From the NCBI GenBank assembly GCA_964513675.1, contig CAZEOD010000022.1, positions 1 through 38,445 of the forward strand: a stretch of DNA of 38,445 nucleotides. The letters are read 5' to 3'. The position numbers and the translations under genes were made by a program. The notes beneath the pieces were generated by a model, which was not told where the DNA came from, did not search any database, and saw only the letters and a list, made by a program, of their open reading frames with translations. This DNA is from CALFVT01 sp964513675. Lineage in GTDB: Bacteria > Pseudomonadota > Alphaproteobacteria > Caulobacterales > Maricaulaceae. Below, piece after piece: positions 25,183 to 33,328 of the stretch (the stretch's first letter is position 1; each line of letters opens with the position of its first letter).

Positions 25183-25731
25183 ATGCCTAACCTTGCTCAA
25201 ACGCCGCCGAAACGCACCAGCCTTCGATTCATAAAATATACGCTGATTTATATTCTGCTTATCCCCTTTATTAATTGGAGTTTCACATGGGCACCAATGG
25301 TCGCCCTGCCCGGTCTGGCCGCTTGGGCCTTTAATCCTGTGACGATTGTGACGGGGCTTGTTCTTGTTGCCCGCGATTTTGCCCAGCGCGAGATTGGCCA
25401 TGAGGTGCTGATCGCGATGACGATTGCGTTGATTTTAACAGCCTTAACCAGCGGCGGCGAATTAGCGCTTGCAAGCGGTTTTGCCTTTTTGATCTCTGAG
25501 CTTGTTGATTGGGCGATGTTCACCTTTACAAAATATAAGCTCTCAACGCGGGTACTGCTCTCCTCTGCCATAGCGGCGCCGATTGATACAACCGCCTTTC
25601 TCTACGGCGCGAGCTTTATTCGGGACGGCCAATTAACCGCGCCAAATATTATCATGAGCGTCGGCGGCAAAATGCTCGGGGCGCTTGTTATATGGTGGAT
25701 TATACGCCGCCGTATGGAGCGCAGTTCATGA
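25183..25731 (+). CDS. VUT family putative queuosine-precursor transporter
   Basis: A 182-residue inner-membrane protein with about five hydrophobic segments, of the VUT (YhhQ-related, PF02592) family. The frame is open from 24931, but residues before the ATG at 25183 would run antisense through folA, and the hydrophobic family-like part starts with MPNLAQ, so 25183 is chosen. The conserved region contains GLVLVARDFAQREIGH. Characterised relatives import queuosine precursors such as preQ0; that substrate is an inference here. The stop overlaps the methyltransferase start (ATGA). Confidence 0.8.
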   Translation: MPNLAQTPPKRTSLRFIKYTLIYILLIPFINWSFTWAPMVALPGLAAWAFNPVTIVTGLVLVARDFAQREIGHEVLIAMTIALILTALTSGGELALASGFAFLISELVDWAMFTFTKYKLSTRVLLSSAIAAPIDTTAFLYGASFIRDGQLTAPNIIMSVGGKMLGALVIWWIIRRRMERSS

Positions 25732-26360
25732 GTCTTTGGAGCCGCATCTTTGTCCCCCGCCTTGTTAACTGCGCCTGCTCAAGCCGGGCCTTTAACCGCT
25801 ACCGTAAATATACTGCGTCTAACGCCTTTGGGCATGTGCTCGAAATTGGCTGCGGCGGCGGCCTGAACTTCGCGCTTTATGACACCAACAGCGTCACCAA
25901 ATTAACAGCGCTAGAACCTGACCCCGTTATGATGAGCGCCGCCCAAAAACAAGCCGCAAAACACAGCGACCTAAACATTGATTTTTTAGCCATAGGCGCA
26001 GAGCGTCTGCCCCTTGACGACAATATTATTGATTCTGTTGTCGTCACATTCGTCCTTTGCACAATCCCGGATTGGCAGGCCGCTTTATCAGAGCTAAAAC
26101 GGGTTTTAAAACCGGGCGGTGTCATTCTATTTTGCGAACATGGCCGCTCGCCCGATGCCGCAATCGCGAAATGGCAAACCCGTCTGGAGCCCCTTTGGAA
26201 ACCAATCGCAGGGGGATGCCACCTCACCCGCAGCGCCGCCGATATGCTAACAAAAGCCGGATTTCAAATCACCCAAATTGATGAAGATTATGCCCGCATG
26301 GCCCCTAAATTTGCAGGATTTATTTCACAAGGCCAAGCCATTAAGGCTGTCGAAATTTAG
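25728..26360 (+). CDS. SAM-dependent methyltransferase, METTL7-like
   Basis: A 210-residue class I methyltransferase. Motif I is VLEIGCGGGLNF (about residues 37-48), the acidic residue ending strand 2 is in ALEPDP, and the later motif LKPGGVILFCEHG follows. The C-terminal pattern WQTRLEPLWKPIAGGCHLTR resembles METTL7-type thiol and lipid methyltransferases. The substrate is unknown. The ATG at 25728 overlaps the transporter TGA and has GGAGC upstream; an earlier in-frame start at 25692 would begin inside the transporter gene without a better ribosome site. Confidence 0.85.
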   Translation: MSLWSRIFVPRLVNCACSSRAFNRYRKYTASNAFGHVLEIGCGGGLNFALYDTNSVTKLTALEPDPVMMSAAQKQAAKHSDLNIDFLAIGAERLPLDDNIIDSVVVTFVLCTIPDWQAALSELKRVLKPGGVILFCEHGRSPDAAIAKWQTRLEPLWKPIAGGCHLTRSAADMLTKAGFQITQIDEDYARMAPKFAGFISQGQAIKAVEI

Positions 26361-26584
26361 CCTATAATTTTATAAGAAAAAATACTATTATTTGCAGTAA
26401 AAATACAGCTTAGGACTTTCTTTTTAGCGAAAATTCTCCATATATAAAACAACTTGTTTGTGCAAGCCAGCAGGTGAGTCGATTGCCCCACATCTATCAA
26501 TTCACCTGCGACCTTTACCCCACATGATTATCACGATAACTTGGCGCATAAGTTTCGCCTCGAAGATCGCTTAGTGGATTTAAC
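26361..26584. other. 224-base spacer before mazG with repeat-like sequence
   Basis: The first 100 bases are strongly AT-rich. Then come inverted arms GCAGGTGA (26470-26477) and TCACCTGC (26502-26509), 24 bases apart, and two copies of CCCCACAT (26486-26493 and 26518-26525) 32 bases apart. It presumably carries the mazG promoter; no ORF or RNA gene is evident. Confidence 0.45.
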
Positions 26585-27397
26585 ATGAACATAACCCAGC
26601 TCGGTGTGACGCCTATCACACGCCTTCGGTCTTTAATGAAAAAACTACGCGACCCCGATGGCGGCTGCCCGTGGGATTTAAAGCAAAACTTTAATTCAAT
26701 AGCGCCTTATACAATCGAAGAAGCCTATGAAGTCGCCGATGCGATAGAACGCGGACATATGGATGACCTCCGTGAGGAGTTGGGCGATCTTATGTTTCAA
26801 GTCATATTTTACGCGCAATTAGCCGAAGAAGATGGGCATTTCACCTTTGACGAAATTTGCGATGGCCTGACAGAGAAAATGGTGAGGCGTCATCCGCATG
26901 TTTTCAGCCGCAGTGATGGCCGCAACGCCGAGGTGCAAACCCGCGCGTGGGAAGATATAAAGGCGGCTGAACGCGCGGCCAAACAAGGCGCGGAGGGGGT
27001 ATCTTTCCCCAGTATATTAAGTGATGTGCCTTTAGGACTGCCGGCCCTAACACGCGCCGAAAAACTGCAAAACCGTGCCGCCCGCGTTGGCTTTGATTGG
27101 CCCGATTTAAGCGGGGTCATGGATAAAATCATCGAAGAAGCACAAGAGCTAAGCGACGCCGCAGAGAGTTTAGATGCCGATGCGGTTGAGGATGAAATGG
27201 GCGATTTGCTATTTGCCCTAACGAATCTGTCGCGCAAACTCGGTGTTGATCCTGAAACCGCGCTTCGGCGCACAAACCGCAAATTCACACAGCGTTTTAA
27301 CAGCATTGAACGCTATGCTCATGATGAAGACCGCCGATTGGACAGTCTTGGCCTTGATGAAATGGAAGCGCTATGGCAAGCGGCTAAATCGCCGTAA
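26585..27397 (+). CDS. mazG: Nucleoside triphosphate pyrophosphohydrolase MazG
   Basis: A 270-residue house-cleaning enzyme that hydrolyses (d)NTPs to monophosphates and pyrophosphate. Two MazG domains are visible. The first (about residues 28-130) has the metal-binding pattern EEAYEVADAI with EELGDLMF, and GGCPWDLKQ near the start is typical. The second (about 165-260) repeats EEAQELSDA with EDEMGDLLF. Length matches E. coli MazG (263). It converges on hflX with 23 bases between the stops. Confidence 0.95.
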   Translation: MNITQLGVTPITRLRSLMKKLRDPDGGCPWDLKQNFNSIAPYTIEEAYEVADAIERGHMDDLREELGDLMFQVIFYAQLAEEDGHFTFDEICDGLTEKMVRRHPHVFSRSDGRNAEVQTRAWEDIKAAERAAKQGAEGVSFPSILSDVPLGLPALTRAEKLQNRAARVGFDWPDLSGVMDKIIEEAQELSDAAESLDADAVEDEMGDLLFALTNLSRKLGVDPETALRRTNRKFTQRFNSIERYAHDEDRRLDSLGLDEMEALWQAAKSP

Positions 27398-27420
27398 GAC
27401 TTGCATGCAGCGCACTGAAA

Positions 27421-28734
27421 TTAAACAATAAATTCGGCGTTTCGCGTTAAAAACCGTCCGCTATTCACATCGGTTAATTGCACTTTTATCTCGCAGTCAC
27501 CATTCTTACGCATGTCTTCGGATAATATATGACCATTTTGATGAAGCCACGCCCTGACATCATATTTGGTTGGCGGCAGTAGAACCGTAAAGACTTGATC
27601 TTTTTTAGATAGTTTTTGCTCAATCACATCCATTAAAAGCGGCAGGCCCTCACCGGTTATCGCGCTAATCGCAACGCTGCCTTCTTGTTCTGAGCTTTCA
27701 AGGCTCCCCTCGCTTCGCGCTTGAAATTCTGATTTATCTTCAAGGCTGAGCTGATCTATTTTATTCCAAACCTCCATCACCGTTTGGCCATGATCTTCGC
27801 CCGCACCGAGCATTTGCAAGACATCATTGACATCTTGGCAATGTGCATCTGACATCGGGTCTGACATATCCCGAACATGCAAAATAAGATCCGCTTCTTT
27901 GACTTCTTCGAGCGTCGCGCGAAAGGCAGTAATCAAATCTGTTGGCAGGTCAGAAATAAATCCAACGGTGTCAGATAAAACCGCTTGCCGTCCACTCGGC
28001 AGCGGCAATATTCGGTGTGTCGTATCAAGCGTGGCAAAGAGCATATCTTTAACAAAAACCTCGCCTGACGTCAGGCGGTTAAACAGGGTCGATTTACCGG
28101 CATTAGTATAACCGACAAGCGCGACAATACGCTCTGGGGCGCGCTTACGCTTTTGCCGCTGAAGACGCCGCGTGCGCCGAACATCTTCGATATCACGTTC
28201 AAGCTTAGAAATTTTATCCGCCAGCATCCGGCGGTCGGATTCAATTTGCGTCTCCCCCGGCCCGGCCAAACCGCCTGTGCCGCCTCGCTGGCGCTCCAAA
28301 TGGGTCCATGTGCGAACGAGGCGAGAGCGTTCATAAACCTGCCGCGCCAACTCGACTTGTAAACGGCCTTCTTTCGTCGCTGCTCGCAAAGCAAAAATTT
28401 CAAGGATGAGCGCCGTGCGGTCAATGACTTTAACTTTAATCGCGCGCTCTAGGTTCCGCTGCTGAATCGGAGATAAAGCACCGTTGATAATTAAGAGCGA
28501 GATATTTTCGGCTTTACAGCGCTGTTTTATATCTTCGATTTTACCGCTGCCAAAAAACTGACCCGCGTTAATTGTTCGCAGATTAACAATATCAGAATCA
28601 ACGCGGTCTACACCTAAAGCTTCGGCAAGACCGACAGCCTCCTCAAGCATATAGGCTTCATTTCGCGTATCCGCGCGCGGAAGGCGGGGATGCAGAACAA
28701 GCGTATTTTGCTCCGCTGTATCGCTTTCAATCAT
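27421..28734 (-). CDS. hflX: GTPase HflX (ribosome-associated)
   Basis: A 437-residue GTPase that splits or rescues stalled ribosomes, especially under stress. The N-terminal HflX domain contains RTALILEIFALRAATKEGR and the conserved GGTGLAGPGETQIE-type loop (here GGTGGLAGPGETQIESD). The G domain has G1 GYTNAGKS (Lys214), G3 DTVGFISDLP and G4 NKID. It is the gene after hfq, the usual alphaproteobacterial pair, 20 bases downstream, although its ATG lacks a clear Shine-Dalgarno sequence. Coupled transcription with hfq is likely. Confidence 0.95.
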   Translation of the reverse strand: MIESDTAEQNTLVLHPRLPRADTRNEAYMLEEAVGLAEALGVDRVDSDIVNLRTINAGQFFGSGKIEDIKQRCKAENISLLIINGALSPIQQRNLERAIKVKVIDRTALILEIFALRAATKEGRLQVELARQVYERSRLVRTWTHLERQRGGTGGLAGPGETQIESDRRMLADKISKLERDIEDVRRTRRLQRQKRKRAPERIVALVGYTNAGKSTLFNRLTSGEVFVKDMLFATLDTTHRILPLPSGRQAVLSDTVGFISDLPTDLITAFRATLEEVKEADLILHVRDMSDPMSDAHCQDVNDVLQMLGAGEDHGQTVMEVWNKIDQLSLEDKSEFQARSEGSLESSEQEGSVAISAITGEGLPLLMDVIEQKLSKKDQVFTVLLPPTKYDVRAWLHQNGHILSEDMRKNGDCEIKVQLTDVNSGRFLTRNAEFIV

Positions 28735-28754
28735 GGGCGAGCAAAGCGTTCAAT

Positions 28755-29000
28755 TTAATCGTCTCGCGTTTCAGCATCAAAAAGTTGAACCGGGCCAGTC
28801 GGCATGATCGTCGAAATCGCGTGTTTATAAACAAGCTGAATTTGACCTTCACGGCGCAGCAGCACGCAAAAGTTGTCAAACCACGTTACAACACCTTGAA
28901 GCTTTACACCGTTTACAAGAAAAATCGTCAAAGGCGTCTTTGTTTTGCGCACCGAATTTAAGAACGTATCTTGTAAATTTTGTTTTCTATCCGCGGACAT
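28755..29000 (-). CDS. hfq: RNA chaperone Hfq
   Basis: An 81-residue Sm-like protein that forms a hexamer and pairs small RNAs with mRNAs. Sm1 (TIFLVNGVKLQGVVTWFDNF) and Sm2 (YKHAISTI) are intact, and the N-terminal QNLQDTFLN is standard. The frame is open 23 codons upstream to 29069, but that extension is unlike any Hfq and would cross a leader hairpin, so the ATG at 29000 with GGGGG upstream is chosen. The C-terminal tail is short, as in many alphaproteobacteria. Confidence 0.96.
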   Translation of the reverse strand: MSADRKQNLQDTFLNSVRKTKTPLTIFLVNGVKLQGVVTWFDNFCVLLRREGQIQLVYKHAISTIMPTGPVQLFDAETRDD

Positions 29001-29020
29001 TTCGAACCCCCAAAACCAAT

Positions 29021-29039
29021 GCCGCGTCACCTTCGCGGC
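29021..29039 (-). other. Perfect hairpin in the hfq leader
   Basis: The minus strand reads GCCGCG-AAGGTGA-CGCGGC, a six-base GC-only stem with a seven-base loop, ending 20 bases before the hfq ATG. It is followed by ATTGGTTTTGGGGG. It could be a weak trkH terminator, an attenuator or an hfq regulatory structure. Confidence 0.5.
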
Positions 29040-29105
29040 TTTCGCAGGTAATAAACGCCCGTGCTGCATAATAGCAAGCCTAAAGCGACGAAAGACAGAA
29101 AAAAC

Positions 29106-30539
29106 TCAGTTTTCCCAAGGCCGTGAAGATATCAGAGCTAATATGGCTAAAACTTCGACTCGGCCGGCAAACATAAGGCCGGACGCCACTATTTTTTGCA
29201 CATCCGTAAGCTGTGTCATTGCCAAATCAGAAAATGTATAAGGCAGTAGCGGCGCCATATTACTCAGCATACCTGCACTAAGCGTCACAGAGATATCAAA
29301 ATCAACGCCGGTGGCCGCAAAGGCAACAATGCCGCCACCAAAAAGGAAGGTATATCCAAAGAAATACATCCATATTGAGAGAAAGCTATTATCGCGAACA
29401 TGCTGCCCTCTAAACTTAACCGGATAAACGCGCGAGGGATGTGTCAAGCGCGACAAATCTGTTTCCAAATGACGAAACAACATCAAAAGCCGTATCATTT
29501 TAAGCCCGCCAGCTGTCGATAAGGCCGAGCCCCCGATTAAGGTCATTGAAATCAGAATCACTGGCGGAAGCATTTCTAGCGCAATGATATTATATTCATA
29601 TCCTGATGTGCTGACGAAAAAAATCGCCTCAATAAAGCTATCAAAAAAGTTAGGCCACCCCAGATAAAATATTGATAGCAATGTTAAAACGCCGATCATA
29701 ACAAGCAAGCCGCGGTGCTCTACATTTATGACCGCTTGCAAAATCACGCGCTTATCTCTGTGGCGAATAATATCCCATAAAACAGCGAAGTTAAACGCGC
29801 CAAAGAGGCAAATACAGGCGAAAACAACCGCGCCTAAAGGTGAGAGAATTTGCGCTAAAGGCACATCACTCGGAGACAGCCCGCCCGTCGACACACCGCC
29901 CAGCGCTAAGCAAAAGGCCTGAACCGGCGACGCTCCCGATAAAAGTAAAACCACGATGGCCGCCGCTGCAAAACAGAGATAAACGGCTGCCACAATACGT
30001 CCAATCAACATCAGCCGCGCAAAGAGGTCAATATGTTGATAAGTAAACAAAACAGAGCGGTGAATACCCGTCCCTGTCAGGTTCAATGTCGCCAATATAA
30101 CAATCGCAAAGGTCGTGACGACAATCCCGCCCAAACATTGCACCAACGCCCGCCATATATGCAATGAGTTGGGGAGTTCAGACGGTAAAAAACCCGACGC
30201 GCCCGAGGTCGTTATCGCGCCTACGCCCTCAAAAAGTAAAGACGGCAAGCTCATGTTGGGGAGAAGAAACGCATAAGGCAGCGCCGATAAAACGGTCCCA
30301 AGAATCCAAAACAACATGAGCAACATCAGCGCATCAATATTGGTCTCGCTATGTGTCTCTGCCGCAGATAAAATAACGAAAATAAAACCCATCACGCCAA
30401 TAACTAGCGCAAAAGATATAAACATAATCGCCGCGCGAATTTCGACAATTCCGAAACATAATATCGCCGCCGCCGCATAAAGAGCCGCAAAAAGAAAAAA
30501 CAGGCGTCCAGACCGTTGGATCAGGCGAAGAATCATCAT
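29106..30539 (-). CDS. trkH: Potassium uptake protein TrkH family
   Basis: A 477-residue inner-membrane potassium channel/transporter subunit. The four selectivity-filter P-loops of the TrkH/KtrB fold are recognisable: GAITTSGASGF, LGGVSTGGLSPSD, VSTSGYEYN and GGSALSTAGGLK. It works with the cytoplasmic RCK protein TrkA, encoded three bases upstream on the same strand, as a coupled pair. The gene starts with two adjacent ATGs (30539 and 30536). The hfq leader of 105 bases follows. Confidence 0.93.
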   Translation of the reverse strand: MMILRLIQRSGRLFFLFAALYAAAAILCFGIVEIRAAIMFISFALVIGVMGFIFVILSAAETHSETNIDALMLLMLFWILGTVLSALPYAFLLPNMSLPSLLFEGVGAITTSGASGFLPSELPNSLHIWRALVQCLGGIVVTTFAIVILATLNLTGTGIHRSVLFTYQHIDLFARLMLIGRIVAAVYLCFAAAAIVVLLLSGASPVQAFCLALGGVSTGGLSPSDVPLAQILSPLGAVVFACICLFGAFNFAVLWDIIRHRDKRVILQAVINVEHRGLLVMIGVLTLLSIFYLGWPNFFDSFIEAIFFVSTSGYEYNIIALEMLPPVILISMTLIGGSALSTAGGLKMIRLLMLFRHLETDLSRLTHPSRVYPVKFRGQHVRDNSFLSIWMYFFGYTFLFGGGIVAFAATGVDFDISVTLSAGMLSNMAPLLPYTFSDLAMTQLTDVQKIVASGLMFAGRVEVLAILALISSRPWEN

Positions 30540-30542
30540 GGC

Positions 30543-31916
30543 CTAGAAAAAGTCCATACTCACACGGAACAGCCGCTCAACATGGGATAAGGCGCTATCT
30601 TCCACCAAAAGAACAAGATGATCGTGGGGCTTAAGCGTCACATCATCAAAATCAAAAATGACATTATTATCACGTATTAAAACGCCAACCGTGATGCCTT
30701 TGGGAATATCGGCATCGGAAATCCGTTTACCCGCAATCGGAGAGGTTTCTAAAATTTCGCCTTCAACAACTTCGGCTTGGTCATTTTCAATCGCAAAAAC
30801 ATCAACAATCCGCCCGCGCCGCGCATGGCGCAGGATGGACGACACCGTTGTTGCACGCGGATCAATAATCATATCCAAATTCAGCTCACTTTGCAGGGCT
30901 TGCATCGAAAGCTCATTAATCAAGCTGCCCGTATATTTCGCGCCGAGTTTTTTGGCGAGTACAGCGCTTAGTATATTTGTTTTATCATCATTGGTCAGGC
31001 AGATAACGCTATCGGCATAAGGGACGCCGGCTTCTTGCTGTAATTCCGCATCTAATCCATCTCCGCAGAGCATAATTGTGCGCTTTAGGGTTTCCGCGAC
31101 CTTTTCGGCTTGGACTTTATCACTCTCGATAATTCTAACCCGCATGTTTTTAACACGTTCCAACTCACGCGCCACATAAGCGCCGATATTACCGCCGCCA
31201 ATAATCACAATCTGGCGCGCGCGGTCTTCGGGATTACCGACAATTTCTAACAGGCGCGAGCTATGCTCATGTTTTACAACAAAATAGGCTTTATCACCGG
31301 ACTCCAGCGCATCATTCTTGGTTGGCGCAAAGACATGCCCATCCCTTACAATCCCAACAATCGCTGCGTTTAAATCTGGGAATAATTCATCAATTTGCAA
31401 AATTTGCGTGTTAATAATCGGACATTCATCGGAAATATTAATCCCAACAAGCCGAACAAGGCCGTCGGCAAAGGGGACGCTTTCAAACGCGCCCGGCGTG
31501 TTTAGCCGCCGCAATATAGATTTTCCGATTTCCACTTCCGGCGAGATAATAATATCAATCGGCATATTTTCGCGGCTATAAAGGTCATTCCATTCACTTT
31601 GCAGATAGTTTTGGGAGCGCACCCGCGCGACTTTGGTTGGCACGTCAAATAAGGAATGAGCCACCTGACAGGCGATCATATTGACTTCGTCAGAATAGGT
31701 CACAGCGACAATCATATCAGCATCCGGAGCGCCAGCCCGTTTAAGCGTGTCGGGATGCGCCCCGTGACCAATCACGCCGCGCACATCAAGCTCATTTGTA
31801 ATACGGCGAACAAGCTCGGGATTCACATCCACGACTGTCACCATATTTTTTTCACTGGCGAGGCGCGCTGCAATACCGTAACCGACGCGCCCTGCTCCGC
31901 AAATAATGACCCGCAT
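30543..31916 (-). CDS. trkA: Trk potassium uptake regulator TrkA
   Basis: A 457-residue cytoplasmic gating subunit of the Trk system. It has two RCK units, each with a Rossmann NAD-binding part: GAGRVGYGIAARLA at residues about 6-19 and GGGNIGAYVAREL near 237-249, each followed by a TrkA-C domain. It binds NAD(H) or ATP to control TrkH. It lies ten bases after ntrX and three before trkH; this ntrX-trkA adjacency is common in alphaproteobacteria. Confidence 0.95.
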   Translation of the reverse strand: MRVIICGAGRVGYGIAARLASEKNMVTVVDVNPELVRRITNELDVRGVIGHGAHPDTLKRAGAPDADMIVAVTYSDEVNMIACQVAHSLFDVPTKVARVRSQNYLQSEWNDLYSRENMPIDIIISPEVEIGKSILRRLNTPGAFESVPFADGLVRLVGINISDECPIINTQILQIDELFPDLNAAIVGIVRDGHVFAPTKNDALESGDKAYFVVKHEHSSRLLEIVGNPEDRARQIVIIGGGNIGAYVARELERVKNMRVRIIESDKVQAEKVAETLKRTIMLCGDGLDAELQQEAGVPYADSVICLTNDDKTNILSAVLAKKLGAKYTGSLINELSMQALQSELNLDMIIDPRATTVSSILRHARRGRIVDVFAIENDQAEVVEGEILETSPIAGKRISDADIPKGITVGVLIRDNNVIFDFDDVTLKPHDHLVLLVEDSALSHVERLFRVSMDFF

Positions 31917-31925
31917 AACTCTTCC

Positions 31926-33320
31926 CTAATCCGAGGATTTACTCGCCGAACGCCCCGATGTTTCTACCCCTAAAGATTTAAGCTTTCGATGCAAGGCCGA
32001 ACGTTCCATTCCAACAAAATTCGCTGTGCGCGAAATATTGCCGCCAAAGCGCTGTATCTGGGCTTGTAAATACTCCCGCTCAAAATGCTCGCGGGCATCC
32101 CGTAGCGGCAGCGCAATCATTTTCTCGTCTCTGGGGGTTGAATTGCTAGAGCGGACAACCGAGACTTCGGGGGGTAATGTGTCCAGCGTAATCGCCAGCG
32201 TCGGATCCCCTGTCGCAAGGATCAAAAGGCGCTCCACATTATTTCGAAGTTGGCGAACATTGCCTGGCCAATCATGGGCTTGCAGGGCGGCCATAGCATC
32301 TGCGCCAATCATGCGGGCGGGCAGTCCCGTTGATGCGGCGAGTTTCGAGATAAAATAATTCACAAGATCAGGAATATCTTCCCGCCGCTCCGTCAGCGGC
32401 GATGCTTGTAGGGGCATAACATTAAGACGGTGATATAGGTCTTCACGGAAACTCCCGCGCGAGACGGCCGTTTCTAGCGACTGCGATGTTGACGTTATCA
32501 AGCGGACATCCACCTGCACATCACGCGCCCCGCCAATCCGCTGAAAGCGCTGCTCAACCAAAAGGCGCAAAAGCTTACCTTGCGTTTCAATCGGCATATC
32601 AATCACTTCGTCAATATAAAGCGTTCCGTTATGCGCTTGCTCTAAAAGACCCGTCTTCACGACATCGCCGGAATGTTCCACACCAAACAGCTCAACTTCG
32701 ACACGTTCTGGCACCATAGAGGCCGCGTTCACCGCCTTGAACGGGCCTTCAGTCCTATGTGATTTCGCGTGAATAATCCGCGCGATAAGTTCTTTACCTG
32801 ACCCCGAAGGCCCCGAAATGAGAACGCGGCTATTGGTCGGCGCGATACGGTCAATTTTTTGCCGCGTTTGCGCGATATGATTAGAGCTGCCGATAAGGCG
32901 GTCACTGAGCGTAACCTTGCCTTTAAGCTCAATATTCTCTTGGCGGAGCTTTGCATTTTCAAGCGCGCGATTGGCCGTTAAGATCAACCGATCGGCTTTG
33001 AACGGCTTCTCAATGAAGTCATAAGCCCCTTTGCGGATCGCGGCGACAGCCGTTTCTACGCTGCCATGACCGCTAATGATAATCACGGGTAAATCGGGGT
33101 GTACGCCCTTAAGATGGTCTAAAAACTCAATGCCATCCATAGATGACCCCTTTAGCCAAACATCAAGGATCACAAGCGAGGGGGTGCGGGATTGCACCTC
33201 TATAACGCCGGCATCACTCGTGCCCACTTGGCGAACGTCATAGCCCTCATCTTCCAAAATTCCAGCGATCATATCGCGAATGTCATCTTCGTCTTCGACA
33301 ATCAGAATATCTTGGCTCAT
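31926..33320 (-). CDS. ntrX: Response regulator NtrX
   Basis: A 464-residue response regulator paired with NtrY, acting in nitrogen, redox and envelope regulation in alphaproteobacteria. Receiver domain: acidic pair E9/D10, phospho-acceptor D53, Lys in IEKPFKAD. The AAA+ domain has Walker A GPSGSGKE and Walker B LYIDEV, but where NtrC-type activators carry GAFTGA it reads GVEHSGDVVKTG, the known NtrX feature, so it is not expected to remodel sigma-54 polymerase. A Fis-type helix-turn-helix (MERSALHRKLKSLG) ends the protein. AGGA precedes the ATG. ntrY ends eight bases upstream. Confidence 0.95.
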   Translation of the reverse strand: MSQDILIVEDEDDIRDMIAGILEDEGYDVRQVGTSDAGVIEVQSRTPSLVILDVWLKGSSMDGIEFLDHLKGVHPDLPVIIISGHGSVETAVAAIRKGAYDFIEKPFKADRLILTANRALENAKLRQENIELKGKVTLSDRLIGSSNHIAQTRQKIDRIAPTNSRVLISGPSGSGKELIARIIHAKSHRTEGPFKAVNAASMVPERVEVELFGVEHSGDVVKTGLLEQAHNGTLYIDEVIDMPIETQGKLLRLLVEQRFQRIGGARDVQVDVRLITSTSQSLETAVSRGSFREDLYHRLNVMPLQASPLTERREDIPDLVNYFISKLAASTGLPARMIGADAMAALQAHDWPGNVRQLRNNVERLLILATGDPTLAITLDTLPPEVSVVRSSNSTPRDEKMIALPLRDAREHFEREYLQAQIQRFGGNISRTANFVGMERSALHRKLKSLGVETSGRSASKSSD

Positions 33321-33328
33321 ATTATATC

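Noticed and set aside
28755..29069. Longer 104-residue Hfq start
   Set aside because: The extra 23 residues are unlike Hfq and cross the leader hairpin; the ATG at 29000 gives the standard N-terminus.
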